From: Vulcanimicrobiota bacterium
Lineage (GTDB): Bacteria > Vulcanimicrobiota > Xenobia > Xenobiales > JADMJV01
Assembly: GCA_023447635.1 (NCBI GenBank)
Contig: JAEXNA010000034.1
Span: 1-64,000 of the forward strand
Direction: 5' to 3'
Length of the DNA stretch: 64,000 bases
The notes beneath the pieces are model-generated. The model saw only the letters and a list, made by a program, of their open reading frames with translations, was not told where the DNA came from and searched no databases. A program made the position numbers and the translations under genes. Positions 51,227-59,278 of the stretch are shown in pieces. Every line of letters starts with the position of its first letter. The first letter of the stretch is position 1.

Positions 51227-51922
51227 ATGACGGTAACCGTACTGTATTTTGCCTCTTTGTCCGACCTGATGGGGAAGGGGGAAGAGACCGTGAGCGTCGT
51301 CGCCGGCGCCACCGTGGCCGACCTGCTGGACCAACTCGAGGCCGCAACCCCCGGCCTGACTCGCTTCCAGCGGCGCTACCGGGTGGCCCAGGACCAGGTC
51401 TTCGTGTCGCTCGAGACGCCGCTGCGGGAAGGGGCCGAGATCGCCTTGATCCCGCCGGTGAGCGGGGGAGCGTCCGGATTTCGGGTAGCTATCAGCGAGC
51501 AGCCTCTCGATAGCGCTCGGGCGCTCGATGAAGTGCGACGCCGCGACTGCGGGGCGGTAGTGCTGTTCCTGGGGACGGTCCGAGACATCACCGGCGCTAT
51601 GGTCACCCAGCGCTTGGATTATTCGGCTTATCAGGCGATGGCCGTCCGCGAACTCGAGCAGCTTTGCCAGGAGGCGATGGAGCGGTTCGCCCTGGGCGCC
51701 GTGGTGGTCGAGCACCGGGTAGGGACTCTCGAGCCGGGAGAGGTCGCCGTGGTCGTGGCGGCGTCGTCGCCGCACCGGGACGGCGCTTTCCAGGGGGCGC
51801 GTTATCTCATCGACCAGACGAAAGAGAGGGTGCCGCTCTGGAAAAAGGAGTACGGACCCGACGGTACGGCCTGGATCGAAGGCGACGCCAGGATCCCCTC
51901 CAGCGGGAGCGGTGGGATTTAA
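51227..51922 (+). CDS. MoaD-MoaE fusion (molybdopterin synthase)
   Basis: Molybdopterin synthase adds two sulfurs to precursor Z. Residues 1-81 are MoaD, ending IPPVSGG, the Gly-Gly that must carry thiocarboxylate. Residues 85-225 are MoaE with AVVLFLGTVRD, VEHRVGTLEPGEVAV and KERVPLWKKEY (active Lys). MoaD and MoaE are normally separate; fused forms such as mycobacterial MoaX have to be cut after Gly-Gly. ATG 51227 just after the MITE. No other moa gene is in the window. Confidence 0.93.
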   Translation: MTVTVLYFASLSDLMGKGEETVSVVAGATVADLLDQLEAATPGLTRFQRRYRVAQDQVFVSLETPLREGAEIALIPPVSGGASGFRVAISEQPLDSARALDEVRRRDCGAVVLFLGTVRDITGAMVTQRLDYSAYQAMAVRELEQLCQEAMERFALGAVVVEHRVGTLEPGEVAVVVAASSPHRDGAFQGARYLIDQTKERVPLWKKEYGPDGTAWIEGDARIPSSGSGGI

Positions 51923-52016
51923 GACGGAACCGGGTACCAGGAGATAGGTTGGAGTTTGTGAAAAACTTCACGGGATCGGGGCACCGCCCATTCAGGGCGC
52001 CACAGGAGTAGACCAG

Positions 52017-53096
52017 ATGTTAGAAACGATCAAAGCTAAAGTAGAGCAGGGCGAGCGGTTGACCGCCGAAGAGGGGCTGTATCTCTATCAGGACGCACCC
52101 ATCGACGAGTTGGGCCAGATGGCCAACGCGGTCAGGGAGAAGCGGCACGGGAACCGTACCACCTATATCCTCAACATGCACCTCAACTACTCTAACCTCT
52201 GTACGCTTTCGTGCATGTTCTGCGCCTTCGCCAAGAAGCGCGGCGAAGACGGAGCCTACGAGATGAGCATGCAGGAGATGATCGGCCGGGTCGAGCCGCT
52301 CAAGGATGTTCCCGGCGCCGAGGTCCACATTGTGGGCGGCCTTCACCCCGACTATCCTTACGAGTACTACCCCAAGCTGCTCTCGACCCTACGCGAACTT
52401 TATCCGCAGATTCACCTGAAGGCGTTCACCGCCGTCGAGATCGAGTATTTCGCCCAACTCGCTGGCAAAAGCGTCGAGTGGGTCTTGGAGGATCTGAAGT
52501 CGCACGGCCTGATGTCAATGCCGGGCGGCGGGGCCGAAGTGCTCACCGACCGGATCCATAAAAAGCTCTATCGGGACAAGATGGGCCCGGATATGTGGCT
52601 CGAGATCCATGAGAAGGCTCACAAGATGGGCATCCGCACCTCGGCCACCATGCTGGCAGGTCATATCGAGACCGACGAGGAGCGTATCACCCACCTGGTC
52701 CGCCTGCGCGAACTGCAAGATCGCACCAACGGCTTCCTGGCCTATATCCCGCTACGTTTTCACCCGGACAACACCCGCCTGAAGAAGCTTCGCATCATGG
52801 ACTCCGAAGGTGTCCTGCGCCAGGTGGCGGTAGGACGTCTGATGCTGGACAATTTTGCCAACATCAAAGCTTACTGGGTCATGAGCGGGCTCGAGAACGC
52901 TGTCAAGTCGCAGCATTTCGGGGCCAACGACTTCGACGGCACCGTCGTCGATGAGCGGATCACCCATATGGCCGGTTGTGAAACCCCGGTCGGGGTCACC
53001 GAGAACCGCCTGCGCGACCTGATCAAAGACGCCGGCCGCGACCCGGCGCGCCGCAACGCCCTCTACGAAGTGATCGAGCCGGCCGCAGTCGGATGA
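52017..53096 (+). CDS. mqnE: Aminofutalosine synthase MqnE (radical SAM)
   Basis: Second step of the futalosine pathway: joins 3-enolpyruvylbenzoate and SAM-derived adenosine. The cluster motif is CTLSCMFCAFAKK (Cys about residues 61, 65, 68), then VGGLHPDYPYEYY, MPGGGAEVLTDRI and HFGANDFDGTVVDE, all typical of MqnE. 359 residues. ATG 52017. The MBL gene overlaps its stop (ATGA). It stands about 42 kb from mqnA and mqnC, so the pathway is split over several loci. Confidence 0.95.
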   Translation: MLETIKAKVEQGERLTAEEGLYLYQDAPIDELGQMANAVREKRHGNRTTYILNMHLNYSNLCTLSCMFCAFAKKRGEDGAYEMSMQEMIGRVEPLKDVPGAEVHIVGGLHPDYPYEYYPKLLSTLRELYPQIHLKAFTAVEIEYFAQLAGKSVEWVLEDLKSHGLMSMPGGGAEVLTDRIHKKLYRDKMGPDMWLEIHEKAHKMGIRTSATMLAGHIETDEERITHLVRLRELQDRTNGFLAYIPLRFHPDNTRLKKLRIMDSEGVLRQVAVGRLMLDNFANIKAYWVMSGLENAVKSQHFGANDFDGTVVDERITHMAGCETPVGVTENRLRDLIKDAGRDPARRNALYEVIEPAAVG

Positions 53097-53887
53097 AGAT
53101 CACCGTCCTGGGCAGCGGGACGGTCGACCCTCGGCCCGAGCGCGCTTCCAGTGGATTTTTGCTCGAGGCGTCGGGACGACGGGCGGTGATCGACCTGGGG
53201 GCGGGAACGCTGCGCAGCGCTTTGCTGGCCGAGGTCGATATGGCCTCGCTGGACATCGTGCTGCTGACTCACCACCACCCGGATCATACCTCCGACCTGG
53301 TGCCCTTTCTGTTCGCCCGCAAGTACGCCCCCGAGCGTTGGCAGGAATGCCCACCGCTGACCTTTTACGGACCTCCGGGAACCGCCGAATTTCTCGAGCG
53401 GATTTTTGCCGCCTGGCCGTCGATTCGACCTGCGGAAGGCTGTTTCCAGGTGCGGGAACTCCGCGCTGGAGAGGCCCCGCTGGCGCTCTGGGCGGGGTTG
53501 ACGGTGCAGGCCTTCGAGGCGGTGCACGGCGACATGGCCGCGCTCTGTTATCGCTTCGAAAGCGAGGGGAAGAGCGTGGCGTTTTCCGGCGACACCGCGC
53601 TTTGCCCCGGGGTCGTGTCGGCCGCCCGCGGGGCCGATCTGTTCCTTTGCGAGTGCTCTTGCTACCCTCGAGGGGTAGAACCGGTGGCGTGTCGCCAGGT
53701 GCACCTCTCCTGGGAAGACGTGGCCGAAGTCTGCCAGCAGGCCGGTCCGGCCCGTCTGGTGTTGACTCACCTCTATGAAGTGGTGCTGCGGCGTCAGCCG
53801 AATCCGCTGGAAAGCCTGAGCCAGACTCTGACGATCCCCGTCGAACTGGCCGAGGATCGGGCGACCTATTCCGTCGGCGTAGCCTGA
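53093..53887 (+). CDS. MBL-fold metallohydrolase (RNase Z-like)
   Basis: A 264-residue protein with the metallo-beta-lactamase signature THHHPDH (about residues 60-66), an early GSGTVDPRPERASSG, VAFSGDTALCPG with the second-shell Asp, and the late LVLTHLYE. Its layout is close to RNase Z/AtsA-type hydrolases, but the exosite arm of RNase Z is missing. Substrate unknown. ATGA overlap with mqnE gives co-translation. Its 3' end overlaps the convergent hydrolase gene by 22 bases. Confidence 0.87.
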   Translation: MKITVLGSGTVDPRPERASSGFLLEASGRRAVIDLGAGTLRSALLAEVDMASLDIVLLTHHHPDHTSDLVPFLFARKYAPERWQECPPLTFYGPPGTAEFLERIFAAWPSIRPAEGCFQVRELRAGEAPLALWAGLTVQAFEAVHGDMAALCYRFESEGKSVAFSGDTALCPGVVSAARGADLFLCECSCYPRGVEPVACRQVHLSWEDVAEVCQQAGPARLVLTHLYEVVLRRQPNPLESLSQTLTIPVELAEDRATYSVGVA

Positions 53888-54750
53888 CGGCTGGAAAACG
53901 GGCTGCTGGCGGCCTGATCTTCAGCCTCTAGAAAGCTGGCCAGTTCGGCGAAGAGGGCCCGTCGACCCACGTCGACCGGCAGGGCGTGGCCGGCGTGACG
54001 CGACCAGACTAACTTCCGACGTTCGCTTCGCACGGCTTCGACCAGAATTTCGGCGTCCTCGGGTGGGGTGATTCCATCGCCACGGGACTGCGCTACCAGC
54101 AAGGGGCAGCGGACTTCGTCAAGAGAGCCTTCGAGTTCTCGGAGTAGATTCTGATACTGCGCGTGAAACGACAGCGGGACCAGCTTATGGCTTCCCAACT
54201 CTCTCCACCTTCGCACCTCGGCGCTGGGACTGTCCAGGACGCTGTTGGCCGTCGAGCGAAGTTCCGGATCGACCAACGGGAAAGCGCCTTCGGGTAGCGG
54301 GCGGACCGGGGTGCTGAGGCAGCAGATCGCCCGTGGGTTCAAGCTTCCGGCCAGCCGCAGCGCCAGCGCGCCGCCCAGGCAGAAGCCGACGATGGCGACG
54401 GGACTGCCGTCGCGGCGCAACCCCTCGTAGCTCAGAGTGGCAGCCTCGAGCCAGTCGTCGAGACGGATCTCCCGCATCCCATCCAGGTTCTCTCCATGTC
54501 CGGGCAGCAGCGGTGCGTGAACGCGGAATCGGCGTCCCAGCATCGCTTTGCCCAGAGGGCGCATCTCTCCCGGGGCGCCGGCGAATCCGTGCAGCAAGAG
54601 CAACTTGAGCCGACGGGCCGGGCCTTTCGACGGTTGGGCCCTCCAGGGGCCCCAACGAGCCGTGCGCGCGGGATGGGGAAGCTCGCCCCCGAGCGGGCGC
54701 TCGGGGTCGGGCGCGCTAGACGGAGGGTCGGCTTCGGCTTCGGGAGTCAT
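53866..54750 (-). CDS. Alpha/beta hydrolase
   Basis: About 294 residues. A Pro/Asp-rich N-terminus of about 45 residues precedes a carboxylesterase-like fold: LLLLHGFAGAPGEMR, LLPGHGENLDG, nucleophile elbow VGFCLGGALALRL (Cys instead of Ser at the elbow, as in dienelactone hydrolases and PHA synthases), VAQSRGDGITPPEDA with the Asp and HAGHALPVD with the His. ATG 54750 is the likely start; GTG is next to it. It is 16 bases after the unknown gene on the same strand. Confidence 0.83.
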   Translation of the reverse strand: MTPEAEADPPSSAPDPERPLGGELPHPARTARWGPWRAQPSKGPARRLKLLLLHGFAGAPGEMRPLGKAMLGRRFRVHAPLLPGHGENLDGMREIRLDDWLEAATLSYEGLRRDGSPVAIVGFCLGGALALRLAGSLNPRAICCLSTPVRPLPEGAFPLVDPELRSTANSVLDSPSAEVRRWRELGSHKLVPLSFHAQYQNLLRELEGSLDEVRCPLLVAQSRGDGITPPEDAEILVEAVRSERRKLVWSRHAGHALPVDVGRRALFAELASFLEAEDQAASSPFSSRQATPTE

Positions 54751-54766
54751 CACGGCAACGAAGCGC

Positions 54767-55387
54767 TCAGCGAGGCTGCAGTTCCGTCGAGCGAAGAATG
54801 GAGCGGTAGATCTCACGTAGGGTCGTGAACGCCTTGCCCCGTCGATAGTCTCCATCCAGGGTGATGGGGGTAGGGAGGGGGTACTGACGAGAAACCAGAG
54901 GGCTCAGCGCGGGAGGCGCTTCGTCGATATCCGACTCTACGGTCTCCCAGGTGCGCCAGTGAGCCAGTCGCTCGAGCGTCACCCGCCAGTAGCGGTGGGC
55001 CGTCCGGTCCTCCATCCACCACGAGTGCAGGCGGGGCGCTTCGGGAAAAAAGTAGCGAGCCAGCAACAGCGAGCGACTGTCGTGAGTGTGGATCAAGGCC
55101 GGCTGAATCGCGCCAGAAAGATACCTCAGGTCCAGATAGTCGGCCAGAAAGACGACCCCTTGTCGCGAGGCAGAGTGGCGAGAAACCTTCTCGACCCGGT
55201 GCAGTTGCACCCCGGGAAACCTGCTGGTCAGCGTCTCGGCTCCTTCATCGTTAAACGCTTGAGGGGCGTAGACGAGATGCACCGTGAACTCCTGCTCCTG
55301 GCAGAGGAAGGCGGACCAATCCTGCAGAAACGCGGGCTCCACAACAGGTTTTGTAATAAACTGTAGTATTTCCAACGTATTGGGCAC
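54767..55387 (-). CDS. Hypothetical protein
   Basis: About 206 residues, family not recognised. It contains VYAPQAFNDEGAETLTSRF, ALIHTHDSRSLLLARYF and SWWMEDRTAHRYWRVTLERL. The HTHD-type segment recalls the N-terminal half of GT-B glycosyltransferases, but the rest is missing, so this is only a suggestion. Start GTG 55387 (GGGAAAGC upstream) or TTG 55408. It is divergent from the gene at 55426 and upstream of the alpha/beta hydrolase gene. Confidence 0.65.
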   Translation of the reverse strand: MPNTLEILQFITKPVVEPAFLQDWSAFLCQEQEFTVHLVYAPQAFNDEGAETLTSRFPGVQLHRVEKVSRHSASRQGVVFLADYLDLRYLSGAIQPALIHTHDSRSLLLARYFFPEAPRLHSWWMEDRTAHRYWRVTLERLAHWRTWETVESDIDEAPPALSPLVSRQYPLPTPITLDGDYRRGKAFTTLREIYRSILRSTELQPR

Positions 55388-55425
55388 CGCTTTCCCGGTT
55401 CCCCTCAAGCCTTGAAGGTCCTCCT

Positions 55426-55944
55426 ATGACATTTGCAACTAGACAGAGATTATTGCTGGGGCTAGCCGTCTTGATGATGCTCGCTCCTACCTTTTTATTC
55501 GCCAGCGGTAAGCTGGCCCAGGCCCCCTTGTTCGAGGGGGACAGCCGGAAAGAGATGACTTGCCTTGCCTGTGACGGGCTGGGTCAGGTCAAAGGCGAAA
55601 AATGCCACACCTGCTACGGACGCGGCGTCGCCGACTACATTTTGCCCGGCCCTAACCGGCCGCAGCAGCTGGTGGGGACCTTGCACGATAGCAAGGGCAA
55701 GCCGCTGACGGGCGCCGAGATCGCCATCACCGAAGTTGGCCAGACGGCCGACCCGATTATCATGAAGACCAACGACGACGGTCAGTTCGGATTCAAGTTC
55801 CCTCCTGGAAACTTCCACCTGAAGCTCACCCACGGTAGCCTGGCGGCCGAGCGAGAGCTGAAGGTCGAGTCCAACAGCAAGCCGATCGCCAGTACCGACT
55901 CCGAGACGCTGCACAAGATCGAGAAGACCTTCGTTCTGCAGTAA
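55426..55944 (+). CDS. Exported protein with DnaJ-like zinc knuckle and carboxypeptidase-regulatory-like domain
   Basis: A 172-residue protein. A hydrophobic helix (about 8-28) may be a signal peptide or anchor. Residues 46-67 have CLACDGLGQVKGEKCHTCYG, two CxxC pairs spaced as in DnaJ-type zinc fingers. Residues 80-165 look like a small beta domain of carboxypeptidase-regulatory type (LVGTLHDSKGKPLTGAEIAI, NDDGQFGFKFPPGNFHLKL). ATG with GAAGG upstream. It starts a run of three small membrane proteins before surE. Function unknown. Confidence 0.72.
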   Translation: MTFATRQRLLLGLAVLMMLAPTFLFASGKLAQAPLFEGDSRKEMTCLACDGLGQVKGEKCHTCYGRGVADYILPGPNRPQQLVGTLHDSKGKPLTGAEIAITEVGQTADPIIMKTNDDGQFGFKFPPGNFHLKLTHGSLAAERELKVESNSKPIASTDSETLHKIEKTFVLQ

Positions 55945-55992
55945 GCCTTCCCAGGGGGCAGGGTTACGCTGCCCCTCGGTGAACGTGTTCCG

Positions 55993-56322
55993 ATGGGAAA
56001 AACGATTGCAACATTGGCCATCTTCGTCATTATCGGGTTCTTACCGAAAGTACCCTGGTGGGCCAAGCTGCTGGTGCAGGTCGTAATCGGCGGGGTCATC
56101 TACTTTATGATGGCTGACGGTGAGTTTCCGCTGCCGAATCCCGACACGAACCCGATCGGGGCTTCGCTGTACGGCGGGAACGTAGAGAAGGCTTGGGGGC
56201 TGGACACGGCTCCCGCCATCGCACCGATTTCCATGGGGTTCATTGGGACTGTGTTGGGTGTTCTATCCACGGCGGTCGGTACCGTGATCGGGCTGATCGT
56301 CGGTAAGAAGAAAGAAGGCTAA
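55993..56322 (+). CDS. Small multi-helix membrane protein
   Basis: A 109-residue protein with three likely membrane helices (about residues 5-22, 24-42 and 80-104, the last rich in Gly/Val/Thr). ATG start. It lies 48 bases after the zinc-knuckle protein gene and five bases before another small membrane protein gene. Family not recognised. The trio may form one membrane assembly, which is inference only from spacing and size. Confidence 0.65.
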   Translation: MGKTIATLAIFVIIGFLPKVPWWAKLLVQVVIGGVIYFMMADGEFPLPNPDTNPIGASLYGGNVEKAWGLDTAPAIAPISMGFIGTVLGVLSTAVGTVIGLIVGKKKEG

Positions 56323-56327
56323 AGATC

Positions 56328-56561
56328 ATGCAACCCACGGCTCGCAAAGAGATTCGCCGCCGCCGCAGCGGCGGCCCTACCACCTGGCACTGGCTGGCGC
56401 TAGGAGGCGGGACCGGTCTGGTCCTTGCCGCCGCACTGGCTACCGCCTACCGCTGGCGGCAGTGGGAAGACGATGTCGACCCGGACCCTCGCGCCGAAAA
56501 GGTGCACGAACTGATCCAGGAGGCGGAACGCCTGCTGGCCCAGGGGAGAAGCACGATCTGA
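56328..56561 (+). CDS. Small single-helix protein
   Basis: A 77-residue protein with a basic N-terminus (RKEIRRRRSGG), one helix (about 20-42) and a charged C-terminus (EKVHELIQEAERLLAQG). Not recognised. Its stop TGA overlaps CTG 56558-56560, where the SurE homology begins. Confidence 0.65.
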   Translation: MQPTARKEIRRRRSGGPTTWHWLALGGGTGLVLAAALATAYRWRQWEDDVDPDPRAEKVHELIQEAERLLAQGRSTI

Positions 56562-57295
56562 GGATCCTCGTCACCAACGACGACGGGATCGACAGCGACG
56601 GCATTCGAGAACTCGCCGTCACCTTGTCTCAGTTAGGCGAGGTGACGGTGGTTGCGCCGCTCACCGAGCAGAGCGCGGTCAGTCGGAGCATCACCTTCCG
56701 AAGCCCGCTTCGGGCCGTGGCGCGGACGGCCCCGGTGCCCTCCGCCTTCGCGGTGACCGGCACTCCGGCGGACTGCGTCTTCCTGGCCGTCCACCACCTG
56801 CTCGGATTCCGTCCCGACCTGTTAGTCTCCGGGATCAACACGGGGCCGAACCTGGGCGATGACGTGCTCTATTCCGGTACGGTGGCCGGCGCCCTGGAGG
56901 GCGCTCTGATCGGGGTACCCTCGATCGCTATCTCGGCAGGAACGCATCAGGACCAGCGCTACGACACGGCCGCCCGCTGGCTGGTCGAGTTTCTGCGCGA
57001 CCGAGCCCTGGAGCTTCCCTCCAAGACCTGCCTGAACATCAACGTTCCCTCCCTTGACCTGTCCGAGCTAGCCGGATGGCGCTACACCCACCAGGGGCAC
57101 ACCCACTACGGGCAGCGCGTCGTCAAGCGGACCGACCCTCGCGGAGGGGAGTATTTCTGGCTGACCGGAGACCTTCCGAGAGGGATCTCCGAGCCGGGCT
57201 CGGATGTCGAGGCTTTAAGCCAGGGGTTCGTCTCGGTGACGCCTCTGGGCATGGACCTGACCAACCGCCAATATCTCGAAGGAGCTACCCGTTGA
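56558..57295 (+). CDS. surE: 5'-nucleotidase SurE, probable CTG start
   Basis: Metal-dependent nucleotide phosphatase of survival and stationary-phase metabolism. The family N-terminus is found as RILVTNDDGIDSDGI with the metal-binding ND-D motif, then VVAPLTEQSAVSRSIT, GTPADCVFLAV, SGINTGPNLGDDVLYSGTVA and SLDLSELAGWRYTHQG. About 245 residues. There is no ATG/GTG/TTG at the homology start; CTG 56558 overlaps the previous stop (CTGA) and has AGGGGAGA at 56541-56548. The other choice is GTG 56462, adding 32 unconserved residues. The histidine kinase gene follows by a TTGA overlap. Confidence 0.9.
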   Translation: MRILVTNDDGIDSDGIRELAVTLSQLGEVTVVAPLTEQSAVSRSITFRSPLRAVARTAPVPSAFAVTGTPADCVFLAVHHLLGFRPDLLVSGINTGPNLGDDVLYSGTVAGALEGALIGVPSIAISAGTHQDQRYDTAARWLVEFLRDRALELPSKTCLNINVPSLDLSELAGWRYTHQGHTHYGQRVVKRTDPRGGEYFWLTGDLPRGISEPGSDVEALSQGFVSVTPLGMDLTNRQYLEGATR

Positions 57296-58506
57296 GCGAG
57301 ACCACTGAAGCCGCTTCTATCCCCTTCATCGCCGATATCCTGGAGCAAGTCGCCAGCGAACTCGAGAATCGAAAGCAGGCGGGGTTTCTGTACTTCGACG
57401 TGGTCGAGTATCTGGCGCTGCGGGACAAGTACGGAAAGGCCGAATCGGAAAAGCTGTTGGCCGCCATCCGCTCGACTTTGATGGGGCAGAAGGGGCGGTT
57501 TTTCCGTGACGAAGACCTGGTCGCCGTGGGCGGCCCCGGCTCGGACTTTTTCGTGGTGTTCCTGTTTGCCCCGCCCCGCCGGAAAGAGAAGTTCGCGATC
57601 ACCGACCTGAAACTGATCGCCACCCGGGCGACGCAGAAGCTGTTCACCGTCCTCAACGACACGGCCAACGAGCTGGGGATGACCGAGACCGTCGACCTGC
57701 GCAGCGGCTACACCGTGATCGACCACGATCCGCTGCTCCCGATCGACCGCCTGGTTTACGAGGCGCGTAAGGAAGCCGCCCTCAAAAGCCACCTTGACGA
57801 AATTATGATCACTTTCGTGGCCAACGTCAGCCACGAACTGCGCACCCCTCTGACCTGTATCAAAGGGTACACGGAGACGCTGCTCGAGGGGGCGATGGAG
57901 GACAAAGAGCTAACCCGACGTTGGCTCTCGACCATCTACACCGAGACCCAGCGTCTGGAGCGGTTGATCAAAGACCTGCTCGACATCTCCATGATGGAGG
58001 CCGACCAGGTCGATCTGCAGATGGTCCCCTGCGACCTCAAGGAGATCGTCAGCCACACTGTCACGGTGCTCAAGCCTCGCGCCGAAGAGAACCAGATGGT
58101 GATTCACGCCGAACTGCCATCGAATGCTCCGCTCTGGAAGCTGGACCACGACCGAATCTCTCAGGTCCTGCTGAACTTGATCGACAACGCGGTCAAGTAC
58201 TCTTCGCCCGGTAGCAACGTCTACGTGCGGCTGTTCTTCTCGGCCGAACGGGCCACCATCGAGATTCAAGACGAAGGGCAGGGGATCCCCGCCGAGGATC
58301 TTCCCCGCATTTTCGAGCGGTTTTACCGGGTCGAGAAAGCTCGCTCCACCCGCTTTGGCGGACGTGGGCTGGGTCTGTCCATCGCCAAACATCTGATCGA
58401 TGCGCACGGCGGAGAGTTGACCGCCGAAAGCGAGTTCGGCAAAGGCTCGAAGTTCACTATGACCCTGCCGCGCCAGGCCGACTGGGACGGCGTGGATGAA
58501 GCTTGA
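57292..58506 (+). CDS. Histidine kinase with degenerate GGDEF-like sensor domain
   Basis: About 404 residues. Residues 12-150 resemble a GGDEF domain (FLYFDVVEYLALRDKYG, RDEDLVAVGGPGSDFFVVFL); the signature GG-DEF is broken, so it probably senses or binds rather than makes cyclic-di-GMP. Residues 165-395 are HisKA (phosphoacceptor His in FVANVSHELRTPLT) and ATPase (NLIDNAVKYS, DEGQGIPAEDLPRIFERFYR, GGRGLGLSIAK). No membrane helix, so cytosolic. TTG 57292 has GAAGGAG upstream and overlaps the surE stop. No response regulator is adjacent; the transferase gene follows 10 bases later. Confidence 0.88.
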   Translation: MSETTEAASIPFIADILEQVASELENRKQAGFLYFDVVEYLALRDKYGKAESEKLLAAIRSTLMGQKGRFFRDEDLVAVGGPGSDFFVVFLFAPPRRKEKFAITDLKLIATRATQKLFTVLNDTANELGMTETVDLRSGYTVIDHDPLLPIDRLVYEARKEAALKSHLDEIMITFVANVSHELRTPLTCIKGYTETLLEGAMEDKELTRRWLSTIYTETQRLERLIKDLLDISMMEADQVDLQMVPCDLKEIVSHTVTVLKPRAEENQMVIHAELPSNAPLWKLDHDRISQVLLNLIDNAVKYSSPGSNVYVRLFFSAERATIEIQDEGQGIPAEDLPRIFERFYRVEKARSTRFGGRGLGLSIAKHLIDAHGGELTAESEFGKGSKFTMTLPRQADWDGVDEA

Positions 58507-58516
58507 GGAGCGCCCC

Positions 58517-59278
58517 GTGACCGATCTGGAAAGTTTACCCCGCTATCAGGCACTGGGGGTCCCCTTCCACCCGGTGACCAGGGACACCGCGCGCTCCCTG
58601 CTGAGCCAGGCGCTGGCGGGCGACAGGCTAACTTTCGTAGTGACCCTGGGCACCGAGATGGTGATGGCCGCCCAGACGGACGACGCCTTTCGTAGCGCGG
58701 TCCGCCAGGCCGACCTGGTGGTTCCTGACGGCATCGGCCTGGTTTTTGCCTCGCGGCTGGCCGGACTGGTCGCTCCCGAACGGGTGACGGGGGTCGATAT
58801 GCTGGCCGAACTGATTTCCGCCGGAACCCAGGAGCACAGTTTCTTTTTTTACGGTGCCGGCCCCGGGGTCGCGGCCAAAGCCGTGGAGAACCTTACGGCC
58901 GAGTTCGGGCAGTTCCGTTGCGCCGGTATCCTCGACGGCTACGTCAAGGACGAGGAAATGGTCGTCGAGACCATCTGTCAGGCCAGGCCCAGCGCCCTGT
59001 TTGTCGCCCTCGGTTTCCCGCGTCAGGAGCTTTTCTTACTTCGGTATCGTGACCGTTTCGAGGCCGCTGGAGTGCGCGTGGTGATCGGCGTCGGCGGCAG
59101 CTTTGATGCCTACGCCGGGACGGTCGAAAGGGCTCCGGCCTGGGTTCAGAAGGTGCATATGGAGTGGTTCTACCGCTTCGTCAAGCAGCCGAGTCGTTGG
59201 CGTCGTATGCTGGCTCTGCCTCGTTTCGCCGGCATCGTGCTGCGCAATCCGAAGAAAGCGGTCACCGTTCTACCATGA
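58517..59278 (+). CDS. WecG/TagA/CpsF-family glycosyltransferase
   Basis: A 253-residue transferase that adds a sugar to a lipid-linked intermediate. Motifs: ADLVVPDGIGLV, RVTGVDML, FFFYGAGPGVA, LFVALGFPRQE and VGVGGSFDAYAG, followed by RAPAWVQKVHMEWFYR. All are family hallmarks; the C-terminal basic helix may contact membrane. GTG 58517 is preferred because GAGGAG lies upstream; ATG 58496 is inside the kinase gene. Its stop overlaps the next ATG (ATGA). Confidence 0.9.
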   Translation: MTDLESLPRYQALGVPFHPVTRDTARSLLSQALAGDRLTFVVTLGTEMVMAAQTDDAFRSAVRQADLVVPDGIGLVFASRLAGLVAPERVTGVDMLAELISAGTQEHSFFFYGAGPGVAAKAVENLTAEFGQFRCAGILDGYVKDEEMVVETICQARPSALFVALGFPRQELFLLRYRDRFEAAGVRVVIGVGGSFDAYAGTVERAPAWVQKVHMEWFYRFVKQPSRWRRMLALPRFAGIVLRNPKKAVTVLP

